Positions 56,139 through 64,000 of a stretch of 64,000 nt of DNA are shown one piece after another. Position 1 is the first letter of the stretch. Every line of letters starts with the position of its first letter. This DNA is from Torymus aiolomorphi (taxonomy: Eukaryota > Arthropoda > Insecta > Hymenoptera > Torymidae). The stretch is from contig CM070873.1 of NCBI GenBank assembly GCA_036365515.1, positions 215,621,376 through 215,685,375 of the forward strand, given 5' to 3'. The notes beneath the pieces were generated by a model. The model ran no database searches. It was not told where the DNA came from and was given only the letters and a program-made list of their open reading frames with translations. The position numbers and the translations under genes were made by a program.

Positions 56139-57230
56139 TCACAACGGAAAAGAATATTCGTGTAAAACTTTCTCAAGCATAATATGCTTCTATTTATAAA
56201 ACTTCTTTTTACAAAACGCTCGTATTACAAGAACCTATGTAAATTAGCTAATAGATTATTAATTTTCGTTGTTTTTCTTCTGCAAAAATAATCAATAAGT
56301 AATAAATTTAGATAAGAAACTTTTGGGGTACCATCAAGATATTTCTGAATTGAGTTTTTTACTTACACATAAAAATAAAGTTACGCACGTCATATTATAA
56401 AAAATAAATAATAATTGATCGGTTTTCTTACTTATGAATTCATAAAGGTAGTCAGAATTGTTATAATTATTTGTCATTAGATAGTTAGAACTGTTATATA
56501 CTTTTTATTTGTTTTAAATTTGTTTCCATAACATAATGAAACAAGAGATAAGAAATGCTTAGAGAGAGAAAGCATGAACTTTCTTGACACATTGTTCCTA
56601 TCAGTATGTCCGAGTATCCGTCAATTTATGACTGACCCTTTTTCTATGGCACTTCTGCGCTTGTTGCGCAGTCTACACACGTGACCTAAACATTTCACTC
56701 CACTGATAGATGTATCAACCGATTTAACATTTCATATTTTTCCTTTCTCTATATTCAAACTCCCGAAGAACACGAGGAAATACAGACACGTTCGAGAAGT
56801 CACGGTGCATATACCACTGATTACACATTTATATGTATTATTGAATAAAGCTTATCTACACGATTACCCAAAATAAGGCAGAGAAAGAATTGGAATCTCC
56901 GTCTGTCCCTTAAAAAATTATAATTTTTCAATTAAACGGGTCCTATCTATTATCTTTCAACACCTCAAGTATCTTATTTACAAATTATATTTTTTGTTTT
57001 TTTAGTCCCAAATATATTTATACTTACATGTACATATTCTAGTATAAAATGTTTAATATATTCATTAAGTAAGATTTGAAAATGACAATAGGCAAAAGCT
57101 TTAGAACTATATATTGATAGAATACTAATTACATTAAAGTCAAGAAAAGTGTGTCCGAACTTTATTGTAGAAAAATAATGACTACGCAAACTCTTTTTTC
57201 CTCTTGTCAAGAACAAACCGATTGGAGGCT
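56139..57230. other. No gene seen
   Basis: AT-rich spacer between GC islands. Confidence 0.5.
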
Positions 57231-57234
57231 GAAA

Positions 57235-58060
57235 GGAGAATCGCGCATTAAAGGCAAACTAATTAAGCGATCGAATCGAGCGCGTGACGCAGTTTGTCCC
57301 CATCGACAACAACAATGAGGAAAAAAGCGAAGATCGCCTCGCGCGCTCCCGCGGGTCCTTTGAATTCCAATACGATTTCGATTGAGTGCACTCGAGTTAA
57401 CGACCAAAGCGCGCGCGTGGACGAGCGAGTGGTGAGTGAGAGGGAGAGAGAGAGATGCAGCCAGAGATAGGGTGGCAGGAGCGCGAGGGTAGGGTGAAGC
57501 CTGAAAGCCCGTGTCAGGTGGACTTCCGGGTCTTTGACCGAGGATCGATTTTCCCGACGGACGTTCTCTTTCAGGGCTGCCAACGTTCGATCGTTCGCGG
57601 CTCGCTGCTCCTGCGGCCGCATGCGTGACGCGTTCGCCGCCAGCCGGACGGGCAGGCGGCCGCGCAAGTACGTCTAAATAACGATGCGCACACACAGCCC
57701 AGATGCGAGCATGCGCGCCTGCATGTGCATTTGTCAGCGCGAACTATCGCTCGGGGCTGCGCAAATGCAAAAATTCTACACTCAGGACATATTCCAGGTG
57801 AGCGAGTCGATACTCGCGCGGGGACCGCCGGCCTTTGCTATACTTTGCCCTCGCTTAGCAGATATGCATTTGCGCGCGCGCATGCGAGGGTGAAAAATTG
57901 CGTTGGAGAACGATCGGCTGTGTGCGCATCTGCAGTAATAACTTTTAGATTGCCCCAGCGCGAGAGTGATTCATCGCGATTTCTGACCGATATGAAGATT
58001 GTTACGTGGAAGGCTTCATTATGCCGACTTCCCGGAAATCGCTTGCAAACTTCAACGTAA
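57235..58060. promoter_or_regulatory. GC/CpG-rich island 4 with candidate splice donor
   Basis: GC-rich, with a (GA)n patch at about 57430-57455 and an alternating CGCG tract. CAG followed by GTGAGC at 57795-57803 is a near-perfect splice donor, preceded by an open frame that includes MQKFYTQDIFQ. It could be the 3' edge of a 5' exon, coding or not, on the + strand. There is no other support. Confidence 0.35.
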
Positions 58061-59024
58061 TCGCTTGCGTATGCCAAAAGACCGTTTAACATTTTGCATT
58101 CTTTTCACCTACAGTTTCTCCGACGGCTTAATAAATCGAAATTATGCATTGATGGCAGCAAAGTGTATAGTTTTGTATATCATATTTTTTTAGTTAGAGT
58201 CAGTTATGGTACACGCTGCATTCCAAATTATACCTATAAAAGGCTCAAGTGAAGCACAACAAATAATTATAACATTTTCTCGAAGAACATTTTGCTCAAA
58301 AAATAAATATTTCGCGATATATTTTTCCTTAACTAACAAGTTTTGCTTTACTATGTATTGCGAGCTTAATCTCGATTGCTACCTTTTTATCTCCGTTGAC
58401 TAAAAAAATAACTATTAATTTGTTTTTTCTCATTTTGCTTGGATGTCTCGTGATTTAATCTTTAAAAAAGAACCTTCATAACTTTGATGAATAATGTTTT
58501 TCTTTTTCACAATATGGCGTCAGAACATTGACTCATGTGTAAAGTATGCTATAGTTCGTAAAAATGTACAGTAAAAACTTATATGCGCTCCAGGACTAGA
58601 AAATTTATCACGCGATGCAAGAGTGCTAAAGCTTTGCGTAATACCAAAAGTTAGCTAAGTTAGCTTTTATGAAAGAAATGCATATAACGTTCTGTATTTC
58701 ATTTCGAAAATAGAAGGTATTAAAAAAGTTAATTAAAATAAAATTGAAAAGAATGAGATTTCAAAAATTATTTTAATTCCAAACATTTTTTAAATCTATA
58801 TTGTTAATAACATAATATGATAAATTTTCGAATTTTTCTCTTCAGAAAATTTTTGATCGACAGTAATCTTATGATAACTAATAGAATATATTACTTTATT
58901 TATCATCAAATATTTCATTCGTTCGCTAGAAAGCTCTAGTAAATTCTTTTTCGATTAGAAAAACTTAGATAACAAAATAACATAATATGTAGATGGAATA
59001 AAAAATGTTTAGATTGAATATAAA
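58061..59024. other. No gene seen
   Basis: AT-rich spacer. Confidence 0.5.
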
Positions 59025-59550
59025 GTAAAAGACCCAGAAGATGGACACTTATGACTAAAAAGTTTCAATGATTTTTTCTCAGTGAAAATCATTGGCTTGG
59101 GTAAAAATTTCGGTATATATATGAGCAAAATACATTTTTGTAACGAATAAGACAAAATATTGTTAATAAATGATTAAAATACAAAATTTAAATCGTCATT
59201 AAGTAATGACTTAATTATCGGAGAAGATGGCCAGGTGATTTTTTCTTTGCAGGAGTAGTCGGACAATTTTGGTAGGAATAGTTGAACAGAGAAATTACAT
59301 GTAGTTTAAATGGTCTAACTAATGCTATCACTAAATTCATATGGAAGGTACAGATGGACAGCACCATCGGATCTCACCATAACCTCAATATTTGATTCTC
59401 TCAATTTTTCTTTTTGTCAGTCACAAATCGATTTCAAATTATCTTCATAAGAAAGTTCATACAAAAAAGAAAATTATAAAACAAAATATTTCAACATTTT
59501 TTAATTTTATATATGATTTTTGTCACTGTCCATCTTCTGGGTCTTTTACC
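59025..59550. mobile_element. TIR element with 23-24-bp perfect ends
   Basis: GTAAAAGACCCAGAAGATGG plus ACA at 59025 is exactly mirrored at 59527-59550. It is about 525 bp. The interior has AGAAGATGG repeated near 59224 and no coding capacity. Confidence 0.75.
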
Positions 59551-60451
59551 TTAGTCGCTTTTATGAAAATCAATCATCAACGATCTTTGACAATTAAAAC
59601 ATAAATTATATTAACAATTAGATTAAGACTGAGATAAAAAGAAAACAAGAATATGTTCTTAAAATCTAAACAAAATTTAAAAAGCCACAACTGCGTAGTC
59701 TAAAACTTTGAACAAATTGAATTACGGAAGAGTCAACCCTTATCAGCCCCCTTATCTTTTTTGACCATCAAGTCTTACGCTGTCAGCAAAAATTTAACAA
59801 GAAAGAAACTTTCAAAAACAAAAGTGATTTTGAAACGGACTTCTATAAAAAGTCAAATAAGTTTTTAAAAATTAAATAGATCTATAATCTCTTCATCACT
59901 TCCCTGACTGTATACTTATATTTAAAATCCAATACCATTATTTTTTCTGCCAACCTACGACTTATCTCAAACTAGACGCCTATAATATTCTCTCCGTAAC
60001 CATAAATCTCTCAAAAAAGATACTTCTCAATAATCCAATTTCGCATTTTTATCGATAATTAATCGGTTAAGCAGATGATGGAACCTTCTTCCTCTTCACT
60101 TTACTTCCCTGTATCCCTTCACATCTATTCTCCTCTTCCTTACATCCCAGTTCGAATTTATATGCGTGCGCAGCTACCACTCGCTACAGTCAATAATTTT
60201 ATTTATTTGTATTATCATATTATTTTCATGTGAAAAGCTGAATACCTGTTTAATTAATTAAAATAAATAAAATAAAATAAGTACAAAAAAAAAATAAAAA
60301 AACAAAAATTAATTACTTAACGAAATGGAAAAGTAGGTTTCTAGTGGTTACTAAAAAGGGTCATTCGGTAGGGGCCAGCGCAATTGTATGTAAAATAGCA
60401 CATTATTAGTATATTTAATAAACAAGAATGAGTATAAAAACACCCGAAAAA
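59551..60451. other. No gene seen
   Basis: AT-rich spacer with a C/T-rich patch at 60085-60150. Confidence 0.5.
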
Positions 60452-60599
60452 TCCCTCTATAAATAAGAGATTGAAACGTTACGCTGTATTGCGCGCGCAT
60501 CTCATGACGTAGTATCTCACGGCGTCTTGTGAAATAGAGACAGAGATAGACTTGGCGTGGAAAACGAGTTAAGGCGCGCGTAGCGCGTCCAACTTCTAG
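60452..60599 (+). mobile_element. Mini-Helitron (non-autonomous, 148 bp)
   Basis: It begins TCCCTCTATAAATAAGAGA directly after an A (60451) and ends with a CGCGC-GTA-GCGCG hairpin followed by TCCAACTTCTAG. The next base is T (60600). 5'-TC, a subterminal 3' hairpin, 3'-CTAG and an A/T insertion site are the structural hallmarks of Helitrons. No Rep/helicase is present. The GC-rich body contrasts with its surroundings. Confidence 0.7.
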
Positions 60600-60646
60600 T
60601 ATATTAAAAAATTCATTGAAAATTAGTAGAATGTCTTCTAATATTA

Positions 60647-60900
60647 CACGGAAAAAAATTTTGTGGTAAAAATTACCATGTCTGATTATAAAAGTGGGAC
60701 AGACTCAAATTAGCAAAAAAATTACAATAATTTATGGTAAGAATGGCCATAAATTTATAATAATTTTTACTATGTAGGAAAAATTGCTATAAATTAATCA
60801 CAATTTTTATCATAAATTATGGCAATTTTTTGGGAATTTCAAGTCTGTCCCACATTTACAATCAGACATGGTAATTTTTACTATATTCTTTTTCTCCGTG
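60647..60900. mobile_element. MITE with TA target duplication (CACGGAAAAA ends)
   Basis: The left end CACGGAAAAAAATTTTGTGG mirrors the right end CTATATTCTTTTTCTCCGTG. Inner arms share GGTAAAAATTACCATGTCTG and GGGACAGACT in inverted order. TA flanks both sides (60645-60646 and 60901-60902). It is 254 bp. Confidence 0.8.
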
Positions 60901-60902
60901 TA

Positions 60903-61054
60903 TAATACGAAAAACTTAACTTAATAAAATCGCATTTTATCTACAATATTTATTTGTTGTAAATGATGATGACAGTGAAATATAAGTTTATTTCATTACA
61001 TTAATATAAATTGGAAAGAAAAATAATAGTTATTTTAGTTAGCATGAACTTTCT
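60903..61054. other. Short spacer between MITEs
   Basis: Nothing recognised. Confidence 0.5.
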
Positions 61055-61645
61055 ACATATATGACGAAATCTTGGCAAAAACTTCATTAACCACGAAAGT
61101 AGGTAAAAATTTTTTTCAAAGCACACCTTTCAGGCTTGGTTCTTTCTACTCTTTGTACCACATAATATAGGAGAAAAATCGTGTATATTTAAAGAAGTCT
61201 TAGTGACACCCAGTATTGTAAGAGTGAAATTTTTTTTAATAATGCATAAAATCCATTTTTCAACTTTTAGCCATTTATTCCAGAAACGTCCTAGACGAAT
61301 TTGCAAAAACAATAAAATAAACCTATAAAAAACAGCTTTTATTTGTTTTTTTTTATAAATTAAAAAATGTTGATTCCTTCAAAAGTTCTGACTGTTGAAA
61401 GTTGAGCGTCACAAAGGGACTAGAATACGCAAATCATACAAATCGGCAGCCCGAGCTTTGAGCTTGTTTTATGCCTTTTCAACGCTCATGATTTTTTTAT
61501 ATCTTTGTTTTTTAAATTTTCAATCTTTGAAAAATGGGTGTTATCAAGATTTTTTTTATTATACATGATTTTCTCCTATATTATTTAGTACAAAGAGTAG
61601 GAAAAACTAAGCCCGGAGTTTTCACTAAGATTTCATCATATGTCC
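61055..61645. mobile_element. Foldback element with ~150-bp arms
   Basis: The left arm 61055-61215 (CATATATGACGAAATCTTGG ... CTACTCTTTGTACCA ... AATATAGGAGAAAAATCGTG) is mirrored, with about 80 percent identity, by 61525-61645. The loop contains a short unique region. The 60- and 90-codon open frames lie in the arms and are not supported as genes. Confidence 0.75.
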
Positions 61646-63780
61646 TATGCATATTTCTTCATTTCCGGGCAACAGTCAAATGGCTGATACCCAATAAAAA
61701 AGACATTATTTTATTATTATTTTTTTTTTTCAAGATCATGTTAGAATTTTTAAGAGAATATTCACTTAGCTATAGGAAGCTATGCGATATCTCAGAAGTA
61801 ACATAATCAACTCTGTGATTGCAGTTGTTTCCATTCTATTTGCTCATGTACATCTGTTAATAAACTGGTGTTCTATACCAAACCATAGTAGTCCGACCTG
61901 GACACATACCACCAATAACGAGAAACGCGTAGTTTGGTATCGTGGATGCTTCCTTATAAATATTTTTGACAACGTTTTTAAAAGTTCTTTAAAAATAGCG
62001 ATTACTTCAAACAACAATCATTCCATTAATAAAAGTCCAAGAGTTCAAGTTGAACAAAAAATGCACAGCAAAAATTCCGCAAATTTCAGTGACACAACTT
62101 TTTCCAAATTTTAAAATTTTTCTATTTGGAAAAACTTAATAGAAACTTGTTTTCTCTAATATTATTTTTTTACCTACAAGTTTTCTGGATAAAATAATTG
62201 ACGTTTGAAGTAAAGACTATTTTTAATAAATTTTTACTTTCTAACAGAAGAAGCTTTGTTGCGTTGAAAATAAACAGTTTAAAAAAAAAAACACGTTAGA
62301 AACACATTTAAAGTCTATTGGAGTCAAAATACCCTTTTTTTTTAAATATCCGGGTATGCATGTTTACGTGAGAGTTTACAATGCTGTAAGTTTGTCAATT
62401 TTCAGGTTTTTTTTAGAGGGCTCAAAATTTTTCTTTTTCCTTTAAGATATTTGGAAAATAAATGTACACTTTTGAAGTTTTTTTTTTTTATATAAATTTT
62501 TCAGTTATAGGAAAATACTTTAATGTCTTTTTCAAGTATGTTTATTTAATTCTATTGAGAGATGATTTTATAATTGTTTAGTAATGCGTATCTAAAAAGC
62601 ATCGGGAAAAAAGTTAGGTAAATAAAAAACATAGTGTAGTAATTGTGGTTGACTGAGTGTGCGCGATAGAGTACGCAGAATTAAGATAAAACGCGATATA
62701 AGTCATGACGCGCGCTTACGTATGGGATTATAAAGGTCGACATTAAATAATGTAAAGAAAAAATTAGTACTAAAAATGTATATAGCTTTACCTTTTCAAA
62801 GTATTAGATCGTGCAACTGATGCTTCCTTTATCTTTTTGTTATCAAAGATATCCTAAAGTTTGAGCAGAATTCTTGAGCCGAAGATAGTGACCACTTTTA
62901 AGGAGATCGAAAGCAGAAAGATACTCATTGTTTAATTGTTTTATCTCTTGAAAAGTTCTTAGTCTTTAGTATCATTTGAGTGTCAATGAGGATCTAATGT
63001 AATTAACGATTTCTATCAGCTATAGGCTACAGCGAAAAGCTACCTTAATTTCATGCAATAATTTAGCTACTTATAGTTTGTGGTTTCAGTTGGAAGCATT
63101 CAATATTTTGCATATTGAACTTTTAAAAGCTATTTTTTATAGGCTTACCTTATAAATAGCAGAAATGTGATGGGTGGAAAATGCATTATATTAATAATGT
63201 CGTCCAATTTTATAATATTTGTGACATTTTTTATTTACAAAAGGTAGAATTCTCTCTGAGAAATAAAAGATCGCTATCTAGAAAATATTAATAAAAATGT
63301 TATTAAAAATATGTAGATTTGAATTCCCACGAAAATCTTCTTGAAAATCATACTGAGAGAGAATTAAATGTCATTTCATAGAATTTATAGCTGACGAGAT
63401 TAAATAAATCTTTGCTTAAACCAACACAGCTTGCAATTATAATGCAAATACGTACACGTTATAAAAGTTGTTCACTTTTACATTTCAAACGTAAAATTTA
63501 GACTATATTAACGATCGAATATATTACTAGTGAGATGCAATTTATATTTTCTTGAAAAGATTGTTGAATTAAGTATTCTGCAAAATTCTAGTTGATTTAT
63601 TGAATAACTGTATGAACATAAAAAAACTGTAGGAATTATTGGATTTCTTAAAAAAAAAACTTGTTATCTAATTTAGAAAATGCTTAAAACAAGATCTTGA
63701 AGATGTAATAAATGGTATAAGCCAATGTCGATTCCATGAAAAAAGGAACTTTTGTAATAAACACATTATATAATGAATGG
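61646..63780. other. No gene seen
   Basis: AT-rich DNA. The 110-codon + strand frame at 61782-62114 shows no recognisable motif and no splice context. Confidence 0.5.
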
Positions 63781-63789
63781 TCAGTGAAA

Positions 63790-64000
63790 ATCTCGACCCT
63801 GGAATTGCGCAGTAGTTTCAGCTGTTATCGCGACTGAAAATACGACGAAATCGAGGTAATTCCCCGTAACATTAGCCGTGAATTCCGCGAACGAAACGCG
63901 GTCATTAGGAAAATGAGAAGAGAGGCGGGCGCTACTTCAGAACGAGGAGCGTTAGAAAAAAGGGGAAGCAAGAAAATCGCACCCTTAGGGCGAGAGGGCA
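63790..64000. promoter_or_regulatory. Edge of a further GC/CpG-rich island
   Basis: CpG density rises sharply (CCGCGAACGAAACGCGGTCA, GAGGCGGGCGCTAC). The region is cut by the window end, and a promoter or exon beyond it is possible. Confidence 0.35.

Overview
This window is nuclear DNA of an insect. It is AT-rich, has introns, and carries far more transposon than gene sequence. A parasitoid-wasp-like hymenopteran is my best guess. The guess rests on short gene-containing stretches among many Polinton, BEL/Pao, P-like and foldback elements, and on CpG-dense promoter islands in an AT-rich background. It is an inference, because no species-diagnostic sequence is present.

Two host genes can be supported. 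(1) A complete BUD13 homologue lies on the + strand at 1239-4740, in five exons with consensus splice sites and 672 codons. BUD13 is the RES-complex pre-mRNA splicing factor. (2) The first coding exon of an N-terminally acylated protein (MGCNTS start) lies at 45081-45213, inside a CpG-rich promoter island at about 43.86-45.3 kb. Its downstream exons are not in the window. The 18.8 kb that follow look like a long intron or intergenic DNA, with three more GC-rich islands (48.8-49.4, 55.5-56.0 and 57.25-58.0 kb) and a fourth starting at the right edge. Foldback MITEs and one mini-Helitron are scattered through it.

Layout: 0-0.7 kb holds two foldback elements; 1.2-4.74 kb is BUD13; 5-15 kb is a field of repeats (a Helitron-like end, a 2-kb inverted repeat with ~650-bp arms, a (CA)n tract, a small foldback, a CACGTG cluster, a P-like non-autonomous element). 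A Copia-type LTR with its polypurine tract lies at 15.3-15.6 kb. Two satellites occupy 16.0-25.9 kb: a 147-bp repeat (about 5 copies) and a ~224-bp repeat (about 35 copies) organised into ~2.24-kb ten-monomer higher-order units. The right end of this block has a CACTGAGAAAAA-type terminus that interrupts a decayed transposase gene at 25.9-27.35 kb. From 27.6 to 31.3 kb there are tRNA-derived repeats, a conserved insect ORF relic and a ~325-bp tandem repeat.

The most informative part is a nest at 31.6-39.8 kb. A Polinton/Maverick relic of about 7.1 kb (inverted termini at 32361 and 39500) sits inside a BEL/Pao retrotransposon, whose minus-strand pol fragments flank it on both sides. The Polinton keeps a capsid-like fragment, an adenain-type protease, a PLA2-like/hydrophobic minor virion protein, the packaging ATPase and a conserved virion-associated ORF. 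It lacks DNA polymerase B and integrase, and most of its genes carry frameshifts or stops. Its two gene blocks diverge from a ~100-bp promoter with mirrored TATA and initiator elements. A C-terminal fragment of a P-element-like transposase lies in its right half. At 39.8-43.3 kb there are decayed retroelement fragments, a 0.7-kb foldback element and a 5'-truncated LINE.
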